The notes: generated from the letters alone by a model not told the origin. A stretch of 52,032 bases of DNA from an uncultured Hymenobacter sp. (GCA_913778455.1 CAJYVK010000029.1:1-52032); one strand, 5' to 3'; positions 38,024-46,090 are shown, counted from the stretch's first letter. A program made the numbers and translations.

Positions 38024-38029
38024 CCCAAA

Positions 38030-38632
38030 GTGCACAACGATCCCATTGCTACCGTGGGCCTGCTGTTGCTGGCTGCTGGCTCGTCGTCGCGGCTGGTCCG
38101 TCCCAAGCAATTGCTTCATTACCAAGGCCAGACGCTGTTACGCCGGGCCGCCGAGGTAGCCGCTGCCAGCCCCTGCCGCCCGCTCGTACTCGTAACGGGT
38201 GCCCTGCACGACGAGCTACTGCCTGAAATTGACGGATTACCCTTCCACGTGGTGCGCAACGACGCCTGGGCCGATGGCATGGGTGGCAGCATCGCCGCCG
38301 GCCTCGCCGAGCTCGAAACCGCCGCCGAAGCTCCCAAAGTCGATGCCGTAGTGGTGATGCTGTGCGACCAGCCCCTGCTGAGCGAGGAAATTATCGGTCA
38401 GCTCATCGTGCAGTTTCAGGCCACCGGCCAGCCGGTGGTAGCCTCGGCCTACGCGGGTACGCAAGGCGTGCCGGCGCTCTTCAGCCGCGAGATTTTTCCG
38501 CAGCTGCTGGCGCTGCGTGGGGCCAGCGGCGCCCGCGAGCTACTTCAGCAATATACCCACCTGCCTACCGTAGATTTTCCCGGCGGCACCATTGATGTTG
38601 ATACCGAAGCCCAGTATGCGGCCCTAGGGTAG
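38030..38632 (+). CDS. MocA-like molybdenum cofactor cytidylyltransferase
   Basis: A 200-residue nucleotidyltransferase of the MobA/MocA group. It has the N-terminal nucleotide-binding motif LLLAAGSSSRLVRPKQLL (residues 13-30), FHVVRNDAWADGMGGSI, and the metal-binding VVVMLCDQPLLSEE. Enzymes of this type attach CMP to the molybdenum cofactor, giving the MCD form that PaoABC-type hydroxylases use, which fits its place at the end of the operon. Translation starts at a GTG, as no ATG is available. The LVRPK in the loop replaces the more usual MGxPK. Confidence 0.87.
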   Translation: MHNDPIATVGLLLLAAGSSSRLVRPKQLLHYQGQTLLRRAAEVAAASPCRPLVLVTGALHDELLPEIDGLPFHVVRNDAWADGMGGSIAAGLAELETAAEAPKVDAVVVMLCDQPLLSEEIIGQLIVQFQATGQPVVASAYAGTQGVPALFSREIFPQLLALRGASGARELLQQYTHLPTVDFPGGTIDVDTEAQYAALG

Positions 38633-38657
38633 CGTGAGGTGCTGATTTTACAAAGTC

Positions 38658-38709
38658 GCCTGGTGGCTGGCCTCTCCACGGAAGCGGGCCAGCCACCGGG
38701 CGCTTTTTG
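38658..38709. terminator. Rho-independent terminator after the molybdenum operon
   Basis: A 15-bp stem (GCCTGGTGGCTGGCC / GGCCAGCCACCGGGC, one T-G pair) with a 14-base loop, followed by GCTTTTTGC. It separates the operon from the convergent oxidoreductase gene, which starts its stop at 38715. Confidence 0.8.
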
Positions 38710-38714
38710 CTTTG

Positions 38715-39608
38715 CTAGCTGCCCATGATTAGCTCGCGGCTCAGGGTCGCGCCCGCCAGGTTGCCCGCCGCGATGGCCAGCGCCAGCTGCGGCAGAGCCA
38801 CGCTGCAATCGCCGGCCGCGTACACGCCCGGCACGGTGGTGCGGTAGCTGGCGTCGGTGCGAACGAGTACCTGCTCCGTGATCTCGCAACCTAGCTGCGC
38901 GGGTAGCTCGCTGGCCTGCTGCCACGGCAGGCGGGCGTAGAGTATGGGCAGCGGCCAGGTGCGGCCATCGGCTAGGCGCAGGGCGGTGAGTTGGCCATCG
39001 GTATGCAGCAGCTCGGCCACGGGCGTTTGTACCAGACCGATGCGGTGGGCATCCAGCAGCTCGTGCACCTCGGGGCCGAAGGTGGCCGGGCCGTTGGTGA
39101 AAATGGTGAGTTGGTGCGACCAATTGAGTAGCATCTTTACTTGGTGCTCGACTTCGGGGCCGTTGTTCCAGATGCCCGTGGGAAGGTCAGCCACCTCGTA
39201 GCCGTGGCAAAAGGGGCAGTGAATCACCGATTTGCCCCAACACTCGGCAAAGCCGGGCACGGGCGGCAATTCGTCGCGCAGGCCAGTAGCCAGCAGCAGC
39301 CGGCTGGCCGCGAAAGTGCCGTGCGTCTCGGTAGTCACCTCAAACGAGCCATCGGGAAGCTTGGCGGCGGCGGTGGCCTGGGCTTCGAGCAGTTGCACGG
39401 TAGGGTAGGCGGCTACCTGCTGGCGGGCGCGGGCGGCGAGGTCGGCGGGCGCGTCGCCGTCGTGCAGTAACAGGTTGTGGGCGTGGGGCGTGAAGCGGTT
39501 GCGTGGGCGGCGGCTATCGAGCACCAGCACTGAGCGCCGGGCGCGGCCCAGGGCCAGCGCCGCGCTCAGGCCGGCGTAGCTGCCGCCGATAATGAGTACG
39601 TCGAACAT
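38715..39608 (-). CDS. Thioredoxin-reductase-like FAD/NAD(P) oxidoreductase
   Basis: A 297-residue flavoprotein with the layout of thioredoxin reductase. FAD binding: VLIIGGSYAGLSAALALGRA at the start. The redox-active pair is in IHCPFCHGYE (CxxC near residue 130), and the C-terminal FAD motif is VYAAGDCS. The NADPH motif region is weak: GIWNNGPEVEHQV lacks the classic GxGxxA pattern, as in the shorter thioredoxin-reductase-like group. It may reduce a disulfide partner or another small acceptor; no thioredoxin gene is adjacent. Confidence 0.87.
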   Translation of the reverse strand: MFDVLIIGGSYAGLSAALALGRARRSVLVLDSRRPRNRFTPHAHNLLLHDGDAPADLAARARQQVAAYPTVQLLEAQATAAAKLPDGSFEVTTETHGTFAASRLLLATGLRDELPPVPGFAECWGKSVIHCPFCHGYEVADLPTGIWNNGPEVEHQVKMLLNWSHQLTIFTNGPATFGPEVHELLDAHRIGLVQTPVAELLHTDGQLTALRLADGRTWPLPILYARLPWQQASELPAQLGCEITEQVLVRTDASYRTTVPGVYAAGDCSVALPQLALAIAAGNLAGATLSRELIMGS

Positions 39609-39750
39609 AGGAATAGGGGAGGGCCGACTGTTTTGCCGGGGCTCCTATCCAAAGTTAAGCCTTATTTCTTATTTTGAAACAATGTTGCATAATGTGGGGC
39701 CAAGTTCACTCGCGTCCATCCTATTATCATGTCCGTCGTCTTCCCTCGTC

Positions 39751-39843
39751 CGTCATGCTGAGCTTGCGAAGCATCTTGCTCGGTTCGTTGAGCGTCGTAG
39801 CCCTAGCGGTGCGAGCAAGATGCTTCGCAAGCTCAGCATGACG
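39751..39843. repeat. Long paired REP hairpin, family A
   Basis: A perfect 32-bp inverted repeat (arms 39751-39782 and 39812-39843, beginning CGTCATGCTGAGCTTGCGA) around a 29-base loop. It lies in the 361-base gap before the Septu-like genes. The TCGTCATGCTGAGC core is shared with 37882 and, more loosely, with family B. Confidence 0.85.
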
Positions 39844-39907
39844 AACGTGTGTTTTGAAAGAAGAGAGCGCTACCCTGATTATGCCTAAGCCGCCACCGCT
39901 GCTACGG

Positions 39908-39941
39908 TTGCAGCTAGCTCTTGGCAGGAATGTTATTTTTG
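39908..39941 (+). promoter_or_regulatory. Promoter of the Septu-like pair
   Basis: A perfect TATTTTTG (TAnnTTTG) at 39934 with a TTG at 39908, 23 bases apart, at the upper limit of the known spacing. It ends 28 bases before the ATG at 39970. Confidence 0.5.
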
Positions 39942-39969
39942 AGGTGTTTCGATTTTCCCTTTCCGCGCA

Positions 39970-41319
39970 ATGGCTGACAAACCCACCACGCCGCCCCCGG
40001 CCTACTTCCTCTCCCTTAGCCTGGAAAACGTGCGCAGCTTTGGGAAGAAGCAAACGATTTCCTTCGCGCGGGCGGATGGCCGGCCAACGCAGTGGACGAT
40101 TATTTTGGGGGATAATGGGGTGGGGAAGACTACGGTGTTGAAGAGTTTGGCCGCTTCTACGAATAAGGTCACATTCAATAATGGTTATGAGGCGTATGGC
40201 TCGTATTTTGACTTCGATTGGGAAAGCAAATGGTGGCCTGTTAGGGATTATGACAAAGGAGCAACACAAATAAGAACTCGTGTGCAAGGAGGAATAAGAT
40301 TGTGTGAGTTAAATGGGGATGTTATAGCTGGTGATTCTAGGATTTATTTGACTCGTCGCAATAGTTCTATTGCGGGCATTAGTATAGACTTTGAAGGATT
40401 TAGGTGCTATGGATATGGTGCCGGTCGCACCACCGGCAACTCCACTCTCAGCGAAGCCCCCGAAACTGCTGACACCTGTGCCAGCCTCTTCGACGACCGA
40501 GCCGACCTACTAAATCCCGAAGAGTGGTTTCTCTTTGCCGATTATCGCATAGCCAGAGACAAAGACCCGCTTACTACTCAAAACTTTGAGTTAATAAAAG
40601 AGGCCCTCCTCAAAATAATGGAGGAGGGAGAAGTGACCGACTTAGAAGTGATACCGCCGGGGCTACCCGGCCGCGGTAGCCCCCGCCAGGGCGTGCGCTT
40701 CAAAACGCCCTACGGCTGGGTACGCCTGCGCGACATGAGTCTCGGCTACCAAACGCTGGTGGTATGGCTCACCGACTTGGCCGACAAGCTATTCGTGCGC
40801 TACCCCGACAGTAAAAATCCGCTCGAAGAGCCCGCCATCGTGCTCATTGATGAAATCGACCTGCACCTGCATCCCAGCTGGCAGCGCAAGCTGCTGAAGT
40901 CACTGAGCGAGATTTTCAAGAATACCCAATTCATCGCCACCGCGCACAGCCCGCTGGTAGTGCAGGCGGCCAGCGATGCTGAAGCCAACGTGGTGCTGCT
41001 GAAGCGCGAAGGCGACCAGACCATTGTATACCAGGGCCACGATCTGCCCGACGTACGCCGCTGGCGAGTAGAGCAGATTCTCAATAGCGAGCTGTTCGAC
41101 GATACCCCGCCCTTATCGCCGCAGACGGAGGCCGACCTTGCCCGCCGCAACGAACTGCTACTCAAAAAGCGCCTCACAAAAGCCGAAAAGGCCGAGCTGG
41201 CGCAACTGGAACAAATAATCGCCGCGCAGCCCGTGGGCAGTACCGGCCCCGAGCGTCAGGCCGAAGACCTGCTAGCCCGGTTGGCCCGCAACCTCGGCCC
41301 CGAAGGTTTATTAAGGTAG
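39970..41319 (+). CDS. ptuA: AAA/ABC-type ATPase, Septu PtuA-like
   Basis: A 449-residue SMC/ABC-like ATPase. Walker A is GDNGVGKT (47-54), the degenerate signature is MSLGYQT (about residue 257), Walker B is VLIDEID with Asp294 and Glu295 followed by the D-loop LHLHP, and the H-loop is FIATAHSPLV. A charged helical tail (LAEADLARRN, KAEKAELAQLEQ-like) suggests oligomerisation. An HNH nuclease gene starts 7 bases after the stop; this ATPase + HNH pairing defines the Septu anti-phage system, in which PtuA controls the PtuB nuclease. Codons 58-150 lie in an A+T-rich block, roughly 40% G+C against about 60% outside, hinting at mosaic origin. OLD-family ATPases without PtuB are the main alternative. 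Confidence 0.68.
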   Translation: MADKPTTPPPAYFLSLSLENVRSFGKKQTISFARADGRPTQWTIILGDNGVGKTTVLKSLAASTNKVTFNNGYEAYGSYFDFDWESKWWPVRDYDKGATQIRTRVQGGIRLCELNGDVIAGDSRIYLTRRNSSIAGISIDFEGFRCYGYGAGRTTGNSTLSEAPETADTCASLFDDRADLLNPEEWFLFADYRIARDKDPLTTQNFELIKEALLKIMEEGEVTDLEVIPPGLPGRGSPRQGVRFKTPYGWVRLRDMSLGYQTLVVWLTDLADKLFVRYPDSKNPLEEPAIVLIDEIDLHLHPSWQRKLLKSLSEIFKNTQFIATAHSPLVVQAASDAEANVVLLKREGDQTIVYQGHDLPDVRRWRVEQILNSELFDDTPPLSPQTEADLARRNELLLKKRLTKAEKAELAQLEQIIAAQPVGSTGPERQAEDLLARLARNLGPEGLLR

Positions 41320-41326
41320 CCCGCCG

Positions 41327-42154
41327 ATGATTCGAATAACGAAAAGCCAGCCTGCGCCCGCACCGTTGACCACGCGGGGCACTCGGCACTTAAGCAAGCT
41401 GCAAGCCACGCAGGCCGCTGACCCCGCCGCGTGCCAGGTACCGGGTAATAAGCTGTTGGAATCGCGGGACGGCATCTACAACGACTCGCAAGTGAAGGCT
41501 CGCCTTTTGAGCGACCAGCACCGGAAGTGCTGCTACTGTGAGTCGCGTCCTACCAGCGTGAGCTACGGTGATGTAGAGCATTTTCGACCCAAAGGTGGCT
41601 ACCAGCAAGTGCGTGGCGGGCTGCTCCACAAACCCGGCTACTATTGGCTAGCCTACTCCTGGGATAATCTCTATTTCGCCTGCCACCTCTGCAATCAGGA
41701 ATTTAAGGGTAATTATTTTCCGCTACGCAACCCTGCCGGACGTGCCAAATGTCACACTGACTCGCTGGCCCAGGAGCAGCCGCTGCTGCCCGACCCGTCT
41801 ACTGAAGATCCGGCGCGCTACCTCACGTTTCGACAGGATGCCATTATGCCCAGGCGAGCCAGTCGCCGGGGGCAAGCCTGCATTGAGGCATTCGGTCTCG
41901 ATCGGCCCGAGCTAATAAGCCGCCGCATTGAGCACCTCAAGCGACTGATGCACGCGCGTATTATCGGTGGGCTCGACCTATCGCTGCCACTCAATGCGAT
42001 GGCCACCCAGTTTTTGCAGGAAGCGCGGCTGTCGTTGGATGAAGGGCGGATGCTGGTGGCGGATGCCCGCCGCATTTGGCTGGAAGCCGCGCTTGATACC
42101 GCCGAGTTTGCCGGTATGGTGCGGGCCAACTTTCCGCACCTGCCTACCGTCTAG
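41327..42154 (+). CDS. ptuB: HNH endonuclease, Septu PtuB-like
   Basis: A 275-residue HNH nuclease. The zinc-binding knuckles are C68/C69-x-C71 in KCCYCES and C119-x2-C122 in FACHLCNQEF, and the catalytic segment is DVEHFRPKGG with His85. This CxYCE ... EHFRPK ... CxxCN order is that of the PtuB/TIGR02646 group, the nuclease partner of PtuA in Septu and in retron Ec78. The remaining C-terminal 130 residues are helical and without a known motif. The short 7-base gap to the ATPase gene implies translational coupling. No reverse transcriptase is nearby, so a retron is unlikely. Confidence 0.72.
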   Translation: MIRITKSQPAPAPLTTRGTRHLSKLQATQAADPAACQVPGNKLLESRDGIYNDSQVKARLLSDQHRKCCYCESRPTSVSYGDVEHFRPKGGYQQVRGGLLHKPGYYWLAYSWDNLYFACHLCNQEFKGNYFPLRNPAGRAKCHTDSLAQEQPLLPDPSTEDPARYLTFRQDAIMPRRASRRGQACIEAFGLDRPELISRRIEHLKRLMHARIIGGLDLSLPLNAMATQFLQEARLSLDEGRMLVADARRIWLEAALDTAEFAGMVRANFPHLPTV

Positions 42155-42202
42155 CCAGCCGGCCGCTACCTTCGGGGCCATTCTTTCTTCACGACTCATT
42201 CT

Positions 42203-43615
42203 ATGCAGCCTACTGCTACCGCCGCGCCCGTCGAAAAAGACAATAAGCGCATTACCACCGGCTGGACGTTCTACGACTGGGCCAACTCGGTTTACCCGCT
42301 CGTTATTACCAGCTCGATTTTTCCGATTTATTGGGGTGGTATTACCAAGGAAATCAACCCCACCGACATGGTTGATTTTCTGGGCTTCCAGGTGCCGGGT
42401 TCCTCGTTGCTGACCTACGCTATCTCGGCGTCATTTCTCATCATTGCGCTCATCAGCCCGTTTCTGACCTCGCTGGCCGACTACTCGGGGCGCAAGAAGC
42501 TGTTCCTGCAAATCTTCTGCTACATCGGGGCCGCTAGCTGTGCCGGGCTGGCGTTGTTTACGAAGGATACGCTGACAATGAGTACGTTTATCTTCATCGC
42601 GGCTACGGTGGGCTTTAGCGGTAGCATCGTGTTTTATAATTCTTACCTACCCGAAATATCCTCCGAGGAGAAGTTTGACTCGCTCTCAGCGCGGGGCTTT
42701 TCGATGGGCTACATCGGCTCGGTGCTGTTGCTGGTCATCTGCCTGGGCATAATCATGGGGCCGCACATTGCGGGTGGGCCGGAGGGCGTGGCGCTATTTG
42801 GCATGACTACCGGTACCGCCACGCGGCTCAGTTTTTTGCTCACGGGGCTGTGGTGGATAGGTTTCGCCCAGATTCCCTTCTTCACGCTGCCGCCCGATAC
42901 CGGCCGCCCCGCCGATGCGCCCGTTTCCCAAGATGGCTGGTTGCTCAATGGCTTTCGTGAGTTGGGCAAGGTGTGGGATCAGCTCAAGCAACTGCCCAAT
43001 CTCAAGCGCTTCCTGCTGGCCTACTTCACCTACAATATGGGCGTGCAGACGGTAATGTACGTGGCGACTATTTTCGGCGACAAGGTATTGCAGCTGGATA
43101 GCACCTCTCTTATTGTTACCATTTTATTGCTGCAAATCGTGGGTATACTGGGCGCGTGGCTGTTTGCCAAGCTCTCGGAGCGCATCGGCAATACGCGGGC
43201 ACTGAGTTGGGCGGTGTTTATCTGGATGCTCATCTGCATCGCTGGCTATTACGTGCAAAAGGGCTGGAGCTTCTTCGCGCTAGCGGCCGTGATTGGCCTC
43301 ACGATGGGGGCGGTGCAGAGCTTGTCGCGCAGCACGTATTCCAAGATCATCCCCGAAAATACGCCCAACACGGCCGCCTTCTTCAGCTTCTTCGATGTCG
43401 TCGAGAAGCTGGGCATCGTCATCGGTACGCTCTCGTTTGGGCTGATTGGCCAGCTAACCGGCTCCATGCGCAACAGTATTTTGTCGCTCATCCTGTTCTT
43501 TATCGTGGGCCTGGGTTTTCTACTGACCTTGCGCGGCAAGAAGCTCCGCGACGAAGGCGCGGGGGTGCTGCCCCCGCCGCCCGCCTCGGCGGCCGCCGAA
43601 ATGAGCCGGCCGTAA
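42203..43615 (+). CDS. MFS transporter (UMF1/Atg22-like)
   Basis: A 470-residue membrane transporter with about twelve hydrophobic helices. The N-terminal WTFYDWANSVYPLVITSSIFP is the hallmark of the UMF1 group related to yeast Atg22. Other typical parts are FLTSLADYSGRKKLF after the second helix, YNSYLPEI, and the second-half GAVQSLSRSTYSKIIPE. Homologs are thought to export small molecules such as amino acids; the substrate is unknown. TACCTTCG at 42167 may be its -7 element. Nothing links it functionally to the Septu-like pair in front of it. Confidence 0.87.
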   Translation: MQPTATAAPVEKDNKRITTGWTFYDWANSVYPLVITSSIFPIYWGGITKEINPTDMVDFLGFQVPGSSLLTYAISASFLIIALISPFLTSLADYSGRKKLFLQIFCYIGAASCAGLALFTKDTLTMSTFIFIAATVGFSGSIVFYNSYLPEISSEEKFDSLSARGFSMGYIGSVLLLVICLGIIMGPHIAGGPEGVALFGMTTGTATRLSFLLTGLWWIGFAQIPFFTLPPDTGRPADAPVSQDGWLLNGFRELGKVWDQLKQLPNLKRFLLAYFTYNMGVQTVMYVATIFGDKVLQLDSTSLIVTILLLQIVGILGAWLFAKLSERIGNTRALSWAVFIWMLICIAGYYVQKGWSFFALAAVIGLTMGAVQSLSRSTYSKIIPENTPNTAAFFSFFDVVEKLGIVIGTLSFGLIGQLTGSMRNSILSLILFFIVGLGFLLTLRGKKLRDEGAGVLPPPPASAAAEMSRP

Positions 43616-43665
43616 ACGGTGGGGCCAGCTTGCTACCTTAGCGCTCCACCTTATTTTCAGTAATT

Positions 43666-44175
43666 ATGTACACTGCTTCGCTACAGCAGAATTTCTTAGC
43701 TGAGCTTACTCACGAACTGGCTCAGACCCGCCGCGTGCTGGAGCGCGTGCCCTTCGAGCAGGCTGATTACCGGCCCCATCCCAAGAGTATGACGCTGTGG
43801 CAGCTAGCCACTCACGTTGTCAACCTGCTGGCTTTCAAAACTCTATTTCTCACGCACGATAGCCGCGACTTTCTCGATCCCAACGCGCCCAAGCCCGGCC
43901 CCACGCCTACGAGCCACGAAGAGCTGTTGGCTCGCTTCGAAGAATATAGCGACCTGCTGCGCCGCGAGCTGCAAGCCAGCGACGACGAAAAGCTAACCCA
44001 GAATTTTCGGCTGCACCGGGGCGAACACGTAATCTTTGATCGGCCTAAAGGCACGGCCATGCGCATTATGGGCCTCAACCATAGCATCCACCACCGCGGC
44101 CAGCTCACCGTGTATCTGCGCTTGCTCGACGTACCGGTGCCCGGTCTCTACGGTCCCAGCGCCGACGAGCAATAG
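43666..44175 (+). CDS. DinB-family four-helix protein
   Basis: A 169-residue DinB/DUF664-type protein. The three conserved histidines that bind a metal in this fold are visible in WQLATHVVNLL (about 49), and the C-terminal NHSIHHRGQLTVYLRLL (about 145). The start is LAELTHELAQTRRVLERVP, a typical first helix. Members include bacillithiol- and mycothiol-linked transferases and many of unknown function. Length is normal. TACCTTAG at 43634 may be the -7 element. Confidence 0.85.
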   Translation: MYTASLQQNFLAELTHELAQTRRVLERVPFEQADYRPHPKSMTLWQLATHVVNLLAFKTLFLTHDSRDFLDPNAPKPGPTPTSHEELLARFEEYSDLLRRELQASDDEKLTQNFRLHRGEHVIFDRPKGTAMRIMGLNHSIHHRGQLTVYLRLLDVPVPGLYGPSADEQ

Positions 44176-44190
44176 ACTTGCTGAATAAGC

Positions 44191-44253
44191 AACGTCCGTC
44201 ACCCGGAGCATACTGCGTATTAAAGACGCAGTATGCTCCGGGTGACGGACGTT
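44191..44253. terminator. Perfect 28-bp hairpin between convergent genes
   Basis: Perfect arms 44191-44218 and 44226-44253 (AACGTCCGTCACCCGGAGCA...) with a 7-base loop, followed by TTTTTG on the plus strand. It lies between the DinB gene and the leftward amidohydrolase gene and probably ends transcription. Its outer part CGTCCGTCA recalls family A REP arms, so it may be a REP recruited as a terminator. Confidence 0.75.
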
Positions 44254-44257
44254 TTTG

Positions 44258-45916
44258 TTATTTTTTGATAAATACTCGCCGACCGCCTATCCACGTCTGC
44301 TGCACCGGCGCGTTGCGCAATTGCTCGTTGGGTGCGGTGAGCAGATCAGTTTTGAGCACCACGAAGTCGGCCAACATTCCGGGCTTTATCTGGCCTTTGC
44401 GCCGGTCCTCGAAGGCGGCGTGGGCAGCCCAGGTGGTCATGCCGCGCAGGGCCTGCTCGCGGGTGAGGGCATTGTTCATCTGGAAGCCGCCCGCGGGGTA
44501 GTTTTTAGCATCTTGCCGGGCTACGGCGGCGTGGTAGCCGTAGAGCGGGTTGATGTCTTCGACCGGAAAATCGGACCCCAGCGCCACCTGACCGTACTGC
44601 TTCAGCAGCTCCTGGTAGGCATAGGCGGTGGGTAGGCGCTTGGCTCCCAGCCGCTCACCGGCCCAGTACATATCGGAAGTGGCGTGGGTGGGCTGCACCG
44701 AGGGCACGATGTGGTACTGACCAAACTTGGGCATATCGGTCGGGCTCACTACCTGCGCGTGCTCGATGCGCCAGCGACGGTCGGGCTGGCCCTTGAGGGC
44801 CGCGCCGTAGATGTCGAGCAGCAGCCGGTTGCTGGAATCGCCGATGGCGTGGGTGTTCATTTGAAACTTGGTAGCCGCCAATTCCTGGGCTAGTGCCCGG
44901 TAGTAGCCCGGGTTTTGCAGTAGAAAGCCCGACTCGTGCGGCCGGTCGGTGTAGGGAGCCAGCAGCGAGGCCCCCCGCGAGCCCAGCGCCCCATCGGCGT
45001 ACACCTTGAAGGAGCAGATGGTGAGATTGTCGCTGAAGTACGGGCCTTTAGGCAGGTAGTACGCCTTGTTTTCGGGCGTGGGGTTGAGCATAGTGTAGAG
45101 GCGCAGGTGCAGCTTGCCAGCCTGCTGCATGGCGGCCATGCGCTCGATATCCTCGCGGTTGAGGCCGGCGTCGGCGAGGCTGGTGAGGCCCACGGCCAGG
45201 CAATTTTGCTGGCCTTGCAACAGGGCAGCCTCGGCCTCGGCGGGGCTGGGCTCGGGTATGTTGGCGGCCACCAGCTTTACGGCGTTGTCCACGAGCAGGC
45301 CGGTGAGGCGGCCCTGCGCGTCGCGCCCGATCACGCCGCCGCTGATGGGCGTGCCAGCCGTGACGCCCGCCAGGTCGAGTGCCTTTTGGTTGACCAGCGC
45401 CGCGTGCCCGTCGATGCGGATCAGAAATACCGGCACATCCGGAAACAGCGCGTCGAGCGTATCCTTGGTGGGGAAGTGCCGGCCGGGCCAGTCGTTCTGG
45501 TCCCAGCCCCGGCCGGTGAGCCAGGTCGCGCCCGGCTGCTGCCGATGGTGCTCGGCAAGGCGGCCCACCGTTTCGGCCCACGAGCTGGCTCCCACGAGGT
45601 TGGCCGAGCGCAACCCCAGCGCGTAGCGGTAGAAGTGGCAATGCGCATCATAAAAGCCAGGGTATATAAATTGGCCACCCGCGTCCACCGTCTGCGCGGC
45701 CTGGTAGCGGCCCTGTAAATCGGCCGTTTTACCCACATCTACGAAGTGCCCATCGCGCACCGCAAAGGCCTCCACTTTGCTAAAAGCTGAGTCTACCGTG
45801 TACACCGTGGCGTTGGTTACGAGCAAATCGACGCGCTCCCGCTGGGGTCCGCAGCTAGCCATCGCCAACGCAACTCCCACAGTTAAAGCACTCCCAAGTT
45901 TATAAGTAAGTCGCAT
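44258..45916 (-). CDS. YtcJ-like amidohydrolase lipoprotein
   Basis: A 552-residue metal-dependent hydrolase of the YtcJ/LAF3 group. The start at 45916 gives a lipoprotein signal with lipobox AMASC (Cys at about 20); the frame is open to 46165, but that part has no signal-like character. Family motifs: LLVTNATVYTVDSAFSKVE, PGFYDAHCHFY (metal-binding HxH), TWLTGRGWDQNDWPG, GLTSLADAGLN, YADGALGSRGASL, QMNTHAIGDSSN, RIEHAQVV and LGSDFPVEDINPL. The substrate is unknown. Its stop is adjacent to the 28-bp hairpin. Confidence 0.9.
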   Translation of the reverse strand: MRLTYKLGSALTVGVALAMASCGPQRERVDLLVTNATVYTVDSAFSKVEAFAVRDGHFVDVGKTADLQGRYQAAQTVDAGGQFIYPGFYDAHCHFYRYALGLRSANLVGASSWAETVGRLAEHHRQQPGATWLTGRGWDQNDWPGRHFPTKDTLDALFPDVPVFLIRIDGHAALVNQKALDLAGVTAGTPISGGVIGRDAQGRLTGLLVDNAVKLVAANIPEPSPAEAEAALLQGQQNCLAVGLTSLADAGLNREDIERMAAMQQAGKLHLRLYTMLNPTPENKAYYLPKGPYFSDNLTICSFKVYADGALGSRGASLLAPYTDRPHESGFLLQNPGYYRALAQELAATKFQMNTHAIGDSSNRLLLDIYGAALKGQPDRRWRIEHAQVVSPTDMPKFGQYHIVPSVQPTHATSDMYWAGERLGAKRLPTAYAYQELLKQYGQVALGSDFPVEDINPLYGYHAAVARQDAKNYPAGGFQMNNALTREQALRGMTTWAAHAAFEDRRKGQIKPGMLADFVVLKTDLLTAPNEQLRNAPVQQTWIGGRRVFIKK

Positions 45917-46090
45917 AGTACAAAACAGTACGCAAAGTTCCGGAACGAACCAAGCCAACAAAGCTAACCTATTCACCGAGAACGAACCAGCCATGGCATC
46001 CACCCCAAACCCACAGGAGTTTAAACAGCCATTAGCCAAGACCAAGGAAACTATTCTCCCTGCGCCCAAGCCATGCAGCGAGTAAAAAAA

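Noticed and set aside
38545-39123. 192-codon minus-strand frame overlapping the thioredoxin-reductase-like gene
   Set aside because: Arginine/histidine-rich out-of-frame shadow; the overlapping frame has FAD motifs and the CxxC site.
39751-39843. Terminal inverted repeats of an insertion sequence
   Set aside because: The arms face each other over a 29-base loop and no transposase is present; it is a REP-type hairpin.
39970-42154. A retron using PtuAB as effector
   Set aside because: No reverse transcriptase gene lies within several kilobases, and no msr/msd-like structure is recognised; the REP hairpin upstream is a repeat shared with other places.
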